Assembly (NCBI RefSeq): GCF_004000235.1
Contig: NZ_RCIO01000003.1
Coordinates: 434,373 to 498,372, forward strand
Length of the DNA stretch: 64,000 nucleotides
Direction: 5' to 3'
Source: Mesorhizobium sp. Z1-4
GTDB lineage: Bacteria; Pseudomonadota; Alphaproteobacteria; Rhizobiales; Rhizobiaceae
Below the pieces are notes generated by a model. The model saw nothing but the letters and a program-made list of their open reading frames with translations. It did no database searches and was not told where the DNA came from. The position numbers and the translations under genes were made by a program. This document shows, in pieces, positions 10,168 to 18,966 of this stretch (within the stretch, counting starts at the first letter, position 1; every line of letters begins with the position of its first letter).

Positions 10168-10881
10168 ATGCTCGCGCGTGACGACAAGAATGAGATCGCC
10201 GATAGCGCGGATGCCGTAGATGAGGCGATCAGCACGCGCCGCTCGGTGCGTGCGTTCCTGCCCGATCCCGTTGACAACGAGACAATGAAGGACCTCCTGC
10301 GGCTTGCCGCGCGTGCACCATCAGGCACGAACATGCAGCCGTGGAAGGCTTATGTGACGCGTGGTGCCGTGAAGGACCGGATATCCGACGCGATCCTGAA
10401 TTCAGGCGTGCGGGCCGAGAAAATCGAGTGGGACGAGTACAAATACTATCCCGACAAGTTCTTCGAACCTTATCTTGGGCGCCGGCGGACAGTCGGTTTC
10501 GCGCTTTACGACGCGCTCGGCATCCAGCGCCGAGAAGTCGAGCGCATGCGCTCACAGCACGACCGCAATTTTGTTTTCTTCGATGCGCCGGTCGGTGTCA
10601 TCTTCACTATCGACAGGCGGCTCAACAAGGGATCGTGGATCGACCACGGCATGTTTCTGCAAACGTTGATGATCGCGGCTCGGGGACGCGGCCTGCACAC
10701 CTGTCCTCAGGCTGCTTTTGCGCCATATCACAAGCAAATACGGCCAATACTTAATATATCGGATGAGGAAATAGTCACCTGCGGCATGGCGATTGGCTAC
10801 GAGGATACCTCGAAGCCTGAAAACGGTTTCCGTACCGAACGCGCGCCGCTTGAAGACTGGGTGACATTCCTCGGCGACTAG
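10168..10881 (+). CDS. Nitroreductase-family flavoprotein
   Basis: 237 residues from ATG 10168, preceded by GGAAGGA at good spacing. FMN-binding signatures are STRRSVRAF near residue 25 and APSGTNMQPW near residue 52, with the family's C-terminal GMAIGY segment and a DHGMFLQTLMIAA helix. Nitroreductase-fold enzymes reduce nitro groups, quinones or other electrophiles with NAD(P)H; the substrate here is not identifiable. It is probably controlled by the divergent cupin regulator. It ends 32 bases from the convergent soxG. Confidence 0.88.
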   Translation: MLARDDKNEIADSADAVDEAISTRRSVRAFLPDPVDNETMKDLLRLAARAPSGTNMQPWKAYVTRGAVKDRISDAILNSGVRAEKIEWDEYKYYPDKFFEPYLGRRRTVGFALYDALGIQRREVERMRSQHDRNFVFFDAPVGVIFTIDRRLNKGSWIDHGMFLQTLMIAARGRGLHTCPQAAFAPYHKQIRPILNISDEEIVTCGMAIGYEDTSKPENGFRTERAPLEDWVTFLGD

Positions 10882-10913
10882 GGTTGCGCGGGACGGCCAC
10901 CGAACCACTGCCT

Positions 10914-11501
10914 TCAGCTGACTTCGTAACCCACTTCTTCCGCAGAATGGCAAAGCGTTGTCCAGAACGCACGTGCAAAGGAGCGGAATACGACCACGTC
11001 GAACTGGTTTTTCCCGGTGCGCTGGATCTGCGCGAAAATCTCGTGGTGGCTGGTCGAACAGCCGTTTGAGACAGGAAATGCCCCGGTGGAGAAATCGACC
11101 GCAAACAGCTTCGAGAGCACCCACTCCGCACGCGGACCGGCAATGCGGATCACGGCGCGGCCATGCGAGAGGTCGTTGATCACGCCGGTCGTTTCGGCGA
11201 CTGCCTTATGCAGTTCCCGGGCAGCACCTTCCCGATCGTCGATGACCAGCCAGCGCCGCGGCGCAAAGCCATATCCGGCCCTGCCTTCCCTGGAAACGCC
11301 CGCGCCGGGTCTATCTGGCAATGCCAGTCCGGTTGCCGATTTGATTGCCGCCAGAGCCGTCTTCTCGTTGCCCGGCCAGGCAATCACCTCGACAATCGAG
11401 CCGGGCCGCGTTTCCGACAATGTTACACCCGCGGCCTCCGCCACATTGCCGTGGCGACCGGGCTTGTAGGCCTGACCCAGTGGGGATTCGCGCTCAACCA
11501 T
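10914..11501 (-). CDS. soxG: Sarcosine oxidase gamma subunit
   Basis: 195 residues starting MVERESPLGQAYKPGRHG at 11501; the frame remains open upstream but overlaps soxA coding sequence. The start lies 8 bases inside the end of soxA, implying translational coupling. It matches the gamma subunit family, a small GcvT-like fold that completes the heterotetrameric enzyme, by position as last gene of soxBDAG, by length and by segments such as DLSHGRAVIRIAGPRAEWVL. No cofactor motif is expected. It ends convergent with the nitroreductase gene. Confidence 0.92.
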   Translation of the reverse strand: MVERESPLGQAYKPGRHGNVAEAAGVTLSETRPGSIVEVIAWPGNEKTALAAIKSATGLALPDRPGAGVSREGRAGYGFAPRRWLVIDDREGAARELHKAVAETTGVINDLSHGRAVIRIAGPRAEWVLSKLFAVDFSTGAFPVSNGCSTSHHEIFAQIQRTGKNQFDVVVFRSFARAFWTTLCHSAEEVGYEVS

Positions 11502-14499
11502 GTATGCGGCTCCCTTCCGGGTCGAAGAAATGATGGCTGACGATTTCAACCGGCCCGTAGCGCTTGCGCAGCGGGTCAGCAATGAAAGCGCGCTGGCCAT
11601 GGCGAGCCTTGCCGCCTTTCACCAGCGCCAGGCCGATATATTTCGCCAGCACCGGCGAATAGCAGAATGCGGTCATATGGCCGATGCTTTCGTTGGGCTC
11701 GGCTCGGCTGTCACCTTCGACAATATGCGCCCCGCCGCCGAGCGGCAGCCCATCCAGCGAGATAACGCCGACCAGGCGGATGCGGTCTTCGTCGACGAGC
11801 CCCTCGCGATCCATCATCGCGGAACCGACAAAGGGTTTTTTCTTCGACAGCATCCAGTCGAGATAAAGATCACGCGCGGTGACCCGGCCGTCGATTTCAG
11901 CGCCTGTTACATGGCCCTTTTCAATGCGCAGCGTGCCCAGCGCTTCCATGCCGTAGGACAGGATGCCGAATGGCTCGCCCGCTGCCAGAAGGGCTTCCCA
12001 GACATGTGTGCCGTGGCCGGCGCCACAATAGACCTCGTAGGCCAGTTCGCCTGAGAAAGAGAGGCGGCAGATCATCACCTGCGCGCCGTCGACTTCGCCG
12101 TAAACGATGCCCATGAAGGGCAGTGTCTCGTTGTCGACGGCGGTGCCTTTCACTGCGCGCTCCAGCACCTTGCGTGCATCCGGGCCTGAAACCGCCGCAC
12201 CTGCCCATTGATCGCTGACCGAGGTAAGCGCGACCTTGAGGTCCGGCCAATGGACATCGAGCAGGCACTCAAGATGCTGCATCACCTTGCCCGCGGCGGC
12301 GGTTGTTGTCGTCATCAGAAAGTCGTTTTCGCCGAGCCGCCAGGTGGTGCCGTCGTCGAGAACGAGCCCGTCCTCTCGCAGCATCAAGCCATAACGCGCC
12401 TTGCCGACCGCCAGGGTGGAGAATTTGTTGGTGTAGACGCGATCGAGAAACTCCGCCGCGTCTGGCCCTTTTACGGCGATCTTGCCGAGTGTGGAGACAT
12501 CGACCATGCCGACGCCTTCGCGCACCGTCTTTGCCTCGCGCACATAGGCCTGTTCCAGCGTCTCGCCGGGCAGACTGTAAATGCGGGGCCGGTGCCAAAG
12601 CCCGGCCGGCATCATTTCGGCGCCGCGCTCGACGTGCCAGTCATGCATCGGGGTCAAGCGGTCAGGACTGACATCGCCGAAACGCTCGGCCGCAAGCGAA
12701 CCAAGCGAGACCGGCGCGAAGGGTGGGCGGAAGCGGGTGGTTCCGGCTTCAGGGATCGAGATGCCGCGCGCATTCGCCATGATTGCGAGGCCGGGCACGT
12801 TCGATGTCTTGCCCTGGTCGGTCGCCATGCCAAGCGTGGTGTAGCGCTTCAGGTGCTCGACCGAGAGGAAGCCCTCGCGATGGGCTAGACGCACATCCTC
12901 CGCCGTTACGTCGAGCTGGTGATCGACGAGCGCCTTGCCGCTCTTGCCTTCTGCCGAGCGGATTTCGAACACCGGTGCGGGGAAGGGGTCGAGCTGTGGA
13001 GCGTCCAGCTTCGCTGCCTGAGCACGCGAGGCGCGTCCACCGGCTGCCTTCATGCCGGCATTGCGGCCGCTGCGCAATGTGTCGGCTGTGGTTGTGTCGC
13101 CCGCAAACGCGCCCGCGCCAAGCCAGGGCTGTGCCGGTTCCGGCGGCAGGAAGGCCTGCAGGTCCTCGTTCCATTTCGGCGCTGCGCCCGCCTGGCTTGC
13201 CAGATGGATTGCCGGTGACCAGCCGCCCGACATGGCGAGGCAGTCGACAGGAATTGTCTGCTTGGCGCCAGACGCCGTTCCCGTCACCGGGTCGAGCCGC
13301 TGGACCGTAATGCCGGCGAGTGCCTTGCCGCCGTTTGTGGCACTGATCGCCTGGCCGAGCAGCAGCTCGCCGCCGGCCTTTGCCGCAAGGTCTCGCGCGC
13401 CAGCTGAAATCACCTGCCGGGTGTCGACGATTGCGGCGATCTCCGCTCCAGCGGCCGAAAGCTCGGCGGCTGCCACATAAGCGCTGTCGTTGTTGGTGAA
13501 CAGGGCGATGCGCTTGCCGGGCAGAACTCCGAATTCGGCCGCATAGCGCTGTGCCGCGCTTGCCAGCATCACGCCCGGCCGGTCATTGCCGGGAAAGACA
13601 ATCGGCCGCTCGAAGGCGCCGGTTGCCAGCACCACCGTGCCGGCCCGTATCACCCAGTGGCGGTGACGCGGCGCACCGGCTGCTGCGCTGGCGACGTGAT
13701 CGCCGACGCGCTCAAGAGCAGCCAGCGTGTTGCCGTCATAGTAGCCCCAGACATGGGTGCGAGTGAGAAGCCGGACATTGTCATGGTCGGACAGAGCCTC
13801 TGCCTCGCCCGAGGCCCATTCCGCCGCCGGTTTGCCGTCGATCGTTTCGCCCGACCATTTGGCTGAACCGCCGGGAACGGGATCGAGTTCTGCCAGTATC
13901 ACGTTTTTGCCGGCATCAGCCGCAGCGCGTGCCGCGGCAAGGCCAGCCGGACCCGATCCGACGACGAGCACATCGCAATAGGCATTCATGCGCTGATAGC
14001 GCGACGTGTCGGCCGCATGGTCGGCGCGTCCAAGACCCGCTGCACGGCGAATGAACCATTCGCAGAACATCCAGAAGCGGGTGCCACGCAAAGGCCCCAC
14101 CACCGGTCCCATGAAGGTCTTGTAGTAGAAGCCGGCGGAGAAGATCGATCCGGCCAGCTGATTGACGGCACCCACGTCGAATGCGAGCGAAGGAAACCGG
14201 TTCTGGCTCTCGGTGACGAGCCCGTCATGGATCTCAAGCTGCGTCGCCGGGACGTTGGCCTCGCGCTTGCCGTTGCGGATGACGGTGACCAGCGCGTTCG
14301 GCTCATCGATGCCGGCGGTCAGCACGCCGCGCGGGCGGTGATATTTGAACGACCGGCCAAATAGCGCGACTCCGTTGGCAAGCAGTGCCGACGCAAGAGT
14401 GTCGCCTACGTAACCCGAGTACGATTTGCCGTCGAATCGGAATGAAATGCTGCGGCTTCTGTCGATGCGGCCGCGGTCGGAAATTCTGCGCCCGCTCAT
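11494..14499 (-). CDS. soxA: Sarcosine oxidase alpha subunit
   Basis: 1001 residues from ATG 14499, which overlaps the soxD stop as ATGA. An N-terminal ferredoxin-like domain (SGYVGDTLASALLANG) is followed by a nucleotide-binding domain with VLVVGSGPAGLAAARAA near residue 175. A FAD/NAD oxidoreductase region then leads to a C-terminal aminomethyltransferase (GcvT) domain from about residue 610, with the folate-site segment VDVSTLGKIAVKGPDAAEFL. The heterotetrameric enzyme oxidises sarcosine to glycine and passes the methyl carbon to tetrahydrofolate, or releases formaldehyde if folate is lacking. Length and domain order match the family with no frameshift. Confidence 0.96.
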   Translation of the reverse strand: MSGRRISDRGRIDRSRSISFRFDGKSYSGYVGDTLASALLANGVALFGRSFKYHRPRGVLTAGIDEPNALVTVIRNGKREANVPATQLEIHDGLVTESQNRFPSLAFDVGAVNQLAGSIFSAGFYYKTFMGPVVGPLRGTRFWMFCEWFIRRAAGLGRADHAADTSRYQRMNAYCDVLVVGSGPAGLAAARAAADAGKNVILAELDPVPGGSAKWSGETIDGKPAAEWASGEAEALSDHDNVRLLTRTHVWGYYDGNTLAALERVGDHVASAAAGAPRHRHWVIRAGTVVLATGAFERPIVFPGNDRPGVMLASAAQRYAAEFGVLPGKRIALFTNNDSAYVAAAELSAAGAEIAAIVDTRQVISAGARDLAAKAGGELLLGQAISATNGGKALAGITVQRLDPVTGTASGAKQTIPVDCLAMSGGWSPAIHLASQAGAAPKWNEDLQAFLPPEPAQPWLGAGAFAGDTTTADTLRSGRNAGMKAAGGRASRAQAAKLDAPQLDPFPAPVFEIRSAEGKSGKALVDHQLDVTAEDVRLAHREGFLSVEHLKRYTTLGMATDQGKTSNVPGLAIMANARGISIPEAGTTRFRPPFAPVSLGSLAAERFGDVSPDRLTPMHDWHVERGAEMMPAGLWHRPRIYSLPGETLEQAYVREAKTVREGVGMVDVSTLGKIAVKGPDAAEFLDRVYTNKFSTLAVGKARYGLMLREDGLVLDDGTTWRLGENDFLMTTTTAAAGKVMQHLECLLDVHWPDLKVALTSVSDQWAGAAVSGPDARKVLERAVKGTAVDNETLPFMGIVYGEVDGAQVMICRLSFSGELAYEVYCGAGHGTHVWEALLAAGEPFGILSYGMEALGTLRIEKGHVTGAEIDGRVTARDLYLDWMLSKKKPFVGSAMMDREGLVDEDRIRLVGVISLDGLPLGGGAHIVEGDSRAEPNESIGHMTAFCYSPVLAKYIGLALVKGGKARHGQRAFIADPLRKRYGPVEIVSHHFFDPEGSRIHG

Positions 14500-14831
14500 G
14501 ACGCTGCCTTTCCGCGTGTCGCGGCCTTGCGCGCCGGTGACTTGCGTTTTGGCGTAGTTGTGCGGGCCGGGTTCGGCTTTATGCCGGCAAATGCAACCGA
14601 GGTGATGACGTGGCTCACAGTGTCGCGCTCGACGACAAGATGCGCGCGGCAGCCGCCGGAATGCTGCCACAGCTCGCTGTGCTTTCCGGCCGGGTTGGCG
14701 CGGTCATAGACATAAGCGTTCCATGCGGCCTGATCGGTTGATGCAGGGTCCGGGCGCGTGACGGTCGCATCGCCCTGGTATGTGAATTCGACAACGTCGC
14801 GAGTGCCGCAATAGGGACAGGTAATGCGCAT
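14496..14831 (-). CDS. soxD: Sarcosine oxidase delta subunit
   Basis: 111 residues. The zinc-binding ligands of the family are visible: CPYCGTRD at residues 5-12 and WQHSGGCRAHL around residue 55-65. The C-terminal tail is lysine/arginine-rich (PKRKSPARKAATRG), longer and more basic than in the smallest homologues. It starts 9 bases after the soxB stop and overlaps soxA by four bases (ATGA), so the operon is tightly coupled. The protein is a structural zinc subunit of the heterotetramer. Confidence 0.95.
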   Translation of the reverse strand: MRITCPYCGTRDVVEFTYQGDATVTRPDPASTDQAAWNAYVYDRANPAGKHSELWQHSGGCRAHLVVERDTVSHVITSVAFAGIKPNPARTTTPKRKSPARKAATRGKAAS

Positions 14832-14840
14832 CGTTTGCCC

Positions 14841-16100
14841 CTAATGCAGCCGGGGCGTGGCGCCCTGGCCCTTTTCGTCGATGATCGCGCCGCGGTGGAA
14901 ACGGTCGAGCGTGTAAGGCGCGTTGATCTGGTGCGGTTCGTCGCGCGCAATGGTCCATGCGAACGAGAAGCCGGAGGCCGGCGTCGCCTTGAAGCCGCCG
15001 TAACACCAGCCGCAATTCAGATACATGCCGGGGAGGGGCCCTGTTGTGATAATGGGCGAGCCATCCATCGACATGTCCATAACGCCGCCCCAGGAACGCA
15101 GCAGGCGAACGCGGGCCACGGACGGGAACATCGCCACCATCTCGCTCATCACTTCTTCGACGATCGGAAGATTGCCGCGCTGTGCGTAGGAGTTGTAGCC
15201 GTCGATATTGCCGCCGAAGACAAGCCCGCCCTTGTCGGACTGGGACATGTAAAGATGGCCGGCACCCCAGGTGACGACCATATCGACAAACGGCTTCAGC
15301 GATTCCGAAACGAATGCCTGCAGCACATGGCTTTCGATCGGCAGCTTGTCGATCCCGGCGAGCTTCATCACGCGACCGGTGCTTCCGGCCACAGCGACGG
15401 CGGTTTTGGCGGCGCGGATTTCGCCGCGTGTCGTCGTTACGCCGGTGATGCTGTCGCCCTCGCGCAGGAACCCGGTCACTTCGCAATTTTCGATGATGTC
15501 GACGCCGCGCCGGTCCGCACCGCGCGCATAACCCCAGGCCACTGCATCATGGCGCGCCGTGCCGGCACGCGGCTGAAGAAGACCGCCGACAACGGGAAAC
15601 CGTGCCGAGCCGGATACGTCGACACCTGGAACCTTACGGCCGATCTCATCCGCGCTCAGCCATTCGGCATCGCCGCCGGAAAGGCGCATTGCGTTGCCTC
15701 TGCGGATATAGTCGTCCGCCTGCGCCGGCGAATGAGCCAGGTTGAGAATGCCGCGCTGCGAGAACATCACATTGTAGTTCAGCTCGTGCGACAGGTTCTC
15801 CCACAGCTTCATGGAAAACTCGTAGAAGCGGGTCGAGGCCGGCAGCAGATAGTTGGAGCGGACAATGGTGGTGTTGCGGCCGATATTGCCGGAGCCCAAC
15901 CAGCCGCGCTCCAGCACCGCGACATTCGAAATGCCGTGCTCGGCGGCAAGGTAATAGGCAGTTGCAAGGCCATGCCCGCCACCGCCGATGACGATCACAT
16001 CGTAGGATGGCTTGGGCTCCGGCTTGCGCCAGGCCTGTTTCCAATCCCGATTTGAGTTGAATGCATTCCTCAGAAGCGAGAATGCCGAATATTCCGCCAT
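14841..16100 (-). CDS. soxB: Sarcosine oxidase beta subunit
   Basis: 419 residues from ATG 16100 (MAEYSAFSLLRNAF); about 33 further in-frame residues upstream do not resemble the family. The FAD-binding dinucleotide motif is VIVIGGGGHGLATAYYLA near residue 37. TARHDAV at about residues 181-187 contains the histidine (His184) that in the family carries covalently bound FMN. It is first gene of soxBDAG, divergent from the mscS-like gene across a 170-base promoter region. A GlxA/GbdR-like AraC regulator at 22.5 kb is a plausible activator by analogy with Pseudomonas. Confidence 0.96.
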   Translation of the reverse strand: MAEYSAFSLLRNAFNSNRDWKQAWRKPEPKPSYDVIVIGGGGHGLATAYYLAAEHGISNVAVLERGWLGSGNIGRNTTIVRSNYLLPASTRFYEFSMKLWENLSHELNYNVMFSQRGILNLAHSPAQADDYIRRGNAMRLSGGDAEWLSADEIGRKVPGVDVSGSARFPVVGGLLQPRAGTARHDAVAWGYARGADRRGVDIIENCEVTGFLREGDSITGVTTTRGEIRAAKTAVAVAGSTGRVMKLAGIDKLPIESHVLQAFVSESLKPFVDMVVTWGAGHLYMSQSDKGGLVFGGNIDGYNSYAQRGNLPIVEEVMSEMVAMFPSVARVRLLRSWGGVMDMSMDGSPIITTGPLPGMYLNCGWCYGGFKATPASGFSFAWTIARDEPHQINAPYTLDRFHRGAIIDEKGQGATPRLH

Positions 16101-16270
16101 GTTCCCATCCGTCCGGCACACGGCCGATGCGCCGACCCTAACGCTTTGCATTCCGATGTACACAACATATGCGCCGTCGGCTTTAACATTGCCGACCACC
16201 GAGGGACGTTATCCATAGGCCGCGCCGCGCCTTGCTCCTAGTGGCGGCTCACCCTATCAATGGCGGCCAA

Positions 16271-18841
16271 ATGTCAGCTTTATCAGCGAGAACCATGCCG
16301 GCCGCCGCGTTTCTTCGACTTTTCACCATCATCGCGGCGCTGCTCATAGTCGTTGCCGTACCGGTTTCCACATCTGCACAGCAGGCTGACGCGCCTACGG
16401 CGGAAAGCAGCGATACCTCGGCCGCCGCAAATGCTGCGGCAACGGCCGAACTTGCCAAGAAACAAATGGCAATCGTGCGCGGCCTGGCCGCGGAAGTCGA
16501 CGCGCTTGAAGCCAAAATGCGCAACGACGGCAGCGGCGACACAGAGCTGGTCGATGTTCGGAACGAGCTGGAAGCCCTCGGCATAAGGCTGGACGCGAGC
16601 CGAGCCGCCTTCGCGCCCCGTCTCCAGGAAATCAACAACCGGCTGGACCAGATCGGCCCCCCCGGCGATGAAGGAACTGAGCCGGAGGCGTTGAAGGAAG
16701 AACGGTCGCTGTTGGCGCTGGAAAAAGCGGATATCAACGCCGTACTCGGCGAGATTGAGAACCTGGCGCTGCGGATCGACAGGCTGATCAACGAAATTCA
16801 GCAGATACGCCGCGAGCTCTTCGCGACCCAGCTTACAAAACACTACAATGTCAGCGATGCGCTGAGTTCGGACATGGTCGGCGATTTCTTCGCCGAGCTG
16901 GAACACCTGCAACAGACGGTTTCGTCCTGGCTGCAGTTCATTCTCCGGTTCAAGCTCAACGCAACTCTTCTGGCGGGGTTCATCTCGTTTGCGGCCGCGA
17001 CGGTGCTTTTCTACGGCGGACGCAGGCTGTTCGGGTCGCTGATCTTTGCCGACCCGCATATCGAAAACCCGTCATATTTCAGCCGGCTCTCCGTCGCCTT
17101 CTGGTCGACCCTGCTGCCTTCGCTGGCCTTGGCCGTCTTCCTCGGCACCAGCTACGCCATGATGGCCTATTTCGACATTCTGTGGCCCGATATCGCGCGG
17201 CTCCTGAGCACGACTTTCAATGTGATTGCGACCGTGTTCCTGGTCAACCGGCTCGCACACGCCCTGTTTTCGCCATCGCTCCCCAACTGGAGCCTTATTC
17301 CAGTGGCGCCCGAAGCGGCCGGCAAGCTCTATTGGCTGGTCTGGATCACCTCGATTGCGACGGGTTTCGATTTCATCTTCTCACGCGTCAACGACGTTCT
17401 GGGTTCGCCGCTGTCGCTCACCGTCGCCAAGAGCCTGCTCGCCACTTTCGTGGTCGGCGTTCTGGTCATCCTGATAGCCTTCGTGAAGCCGTTTAAAAAC
17501 GAGGATGGCTCGCCGCGGCCATGGCCGCGCTGGCTGCTCTATCCGCTTCTGGCACTGGGGCTGAGCACCATTACCGCCGGTATTCTCGGTTATATCGGGC
17601 TGGCGCGCTTCATCTCGCAGCAGATCGTCGTCACCGGCGCGATCCTCGCCACCATGTATATCGGGCACCTTACCGCAAGGGCGCTTTCCGACCTGGGCGC
17701 CATTCGCAACACTTTGTTCGGGCGTTGGCTCGACCGGAATTTCGAAAGCAACCAGACGCTGGAGGATCAGCTCGGTCTGCTGTTTTCCGTGTCGATCAAC
17801 GTGCTGGTCGTGGCAATCGGCATTCCGCTGATCCTGCTGCAATGGGGTTTCCAGTGGGGCGACATCACCACCTGGGTGCTGCGTTCGCTGCGGCAGATAC
17901 AGGTGGGGTCGGTCTCGTTTTCGATCCTCGATGTGCTGACCGGCATACTTGTCTTCATCATCGGTTTCTTCGTCACCCGTTGGTTTCAGCGCTGGCTGGA
18001 CGGCTCCGTTATGACGCGCGGGCGGGTCGATGCCGGTGTCCGCAATTCGATCAAGACTGTGGTGGGCTACACAGGCATAGCGATCGCCATACTGATCGGC
18101 GTGTCTGCGGCCGGCATCAACCTCTCAAGCCTGGCGCTCGTTGCCGGCGGCCTGTCGCTGGGCGTCGGCTTCGGTCTGCAGAATATCGTCTCGAACTTCG
18201 TCTCGGGGCTGATCCTCCTGGTCGAGCGCCCATTCAAGAGCGGCGACTGGATCGTAGCCGGCAGTGTCAGCGGCACGGTGAAGAAGATCAGCGTGCGTGC
18301 GACCGAAATCGAGACGTTCCAGCGCCAGTCGGTCATTTTGCCGAACTCGGAGCTGATCAATTCGGCAGTCGGGAACTGGACCCACAAGAACAGGCTGGGC
18401 CGCGTCGATATCCCGGTCGGTGTCAGCTACAGCGCCAATCCGCGCCGCGTGTACGAAATCCTGATGGAGATCGCGAAAGCGCACCCCACGATCCTCAAGA
18501 ATCCGGAACCGATGGTTTATTTCGCCGGCTTCGGCGATTCCTCGCTTGATTTCGAGGTGCGTTTTTTCCTCGCCGACGTGATGTCGCAACTGGCGATCCA
18601 GAACGACATTCGGTTTGCGATCTACGACCGGCTCAAGGAAGAGGGGATCGAAATCCCGTTTCCGCAGCGCGATCTGCATATCCGCACCAGTGGCGATCTC
18701 GGCGAGCCGAAGCCGCAGAAGAAGGCGAGACCGAGGGCGCAGAAGAAAGCCGACATCGACCCGCAGGAACTGTTTCCAGATGCGGAGGCGCAAAAGCCGC
18801 GGCGCCGGCGCAAACCGAGAGGCCATCTCGGCGACGAATAG
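16271..18841 (+). CDS. Large MscS-family mechanosensitive channel with DUF3772-type N-terminus
   Basis: 856 residues from ATG 16271; a TTG at 16232 would add 13. A signal peptide ending near VSTSAQ is followed by a periplasmic, coiled-coil-prone domain to about residue 215 (KMAIVRGLAAEVDALEAK type heptads; DUF3772-like). Around ten membrane segments follow. The conserved MscS pore helix and beta domain come next (LSLGVGFGLQNIVSNFVSG, then RPFKSGDWI), and a long Lys/Arg-rich cytoplasmic tail ends the protein. Such MscK/YjeP-size channels release solutes on hypo-osmotic shock, fitting a window full of osmolyte catabolism. It is divergent from soxB. Confidence 0.9.
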   Translation: MSALSARTMPAAAFLRLFTIIAALLIVVAVPVSTSAQQADAPTAESSDTSAAANAAATAELAKKQMAIVRGLAAEVDALEAKMRNDGSGDTELVDVRNELEALGIRLDASRAAFAPRLQEINNRLDQIGPPGDEGTEPEALKEERSLLALEKADINAVLGEIENLALRIDRLINEIQQIRRELFATQLTKHYNVSDALSSDMVGDFFAELEHLQQTVSSWLQFILRFKLNATLLAGFISFAAATVLFYGGRRLFGSLIFADPHIENPSYFSRLSVAFWSTLLPSLALAVFLGTSYAMMAYFDILWPDIARLLSTTFNVIATVFLVNRLAHALFSPSLPNWSLIPVAPEAAGKLYWLVWITSIATGFDFIFSRVNDVLGSPLSLTVAKSLLATFVVGVLVILIAFVKPFKNEDGSPRPWPRWLLYPLLALGLSTITAGILGYIGLARFISQQIVVTGAILATMYIGHLTARALSDLGAIRNTLFGRWLDRNFESNQTLEDQLGLLFSVSINVLVVAIGIPLILLQWGFQWGDITTWVLRSLRQIQVGSVSFSILDVLTGILVFIIGFFVTRWFQRWLDGSVMTRGRVDAGVRNSIKTVVGYTGIAIAILIGVSAAGINLSSLALVAGGLSLGVGFGLQNIVSNFVSGLILLVERPFKSGDWIVAGSVSGTVKKISVRATEIETFQRQSVILPNSELINSAVGNWTHKNRLGRVDIPVGVSYSANPRRVYEILMEIAKAHPTILKNPEPMVYFAGFGDSSLDFEVRFFLADVMSQLAIQNDIRFAIYDRLKEEGIEIPFPQRDLHIRTSGDLGEPKPQKKARPRAQKKADIDPQELFPDAEAQKPRRRRKPRGHLGDE

Positions 18842-18966
18842 CGCGTGCACGCAGCTTGCACGAAGCGCGGCGTCGCCCGGCCTCCTGCCGATGTCGCAAT
18901 CAGGCTTCAACGGGGTGGAGCGCGGGTTCTATAGTCGCGCCGCAGTGAATAAAGCGGAGCCGCGGC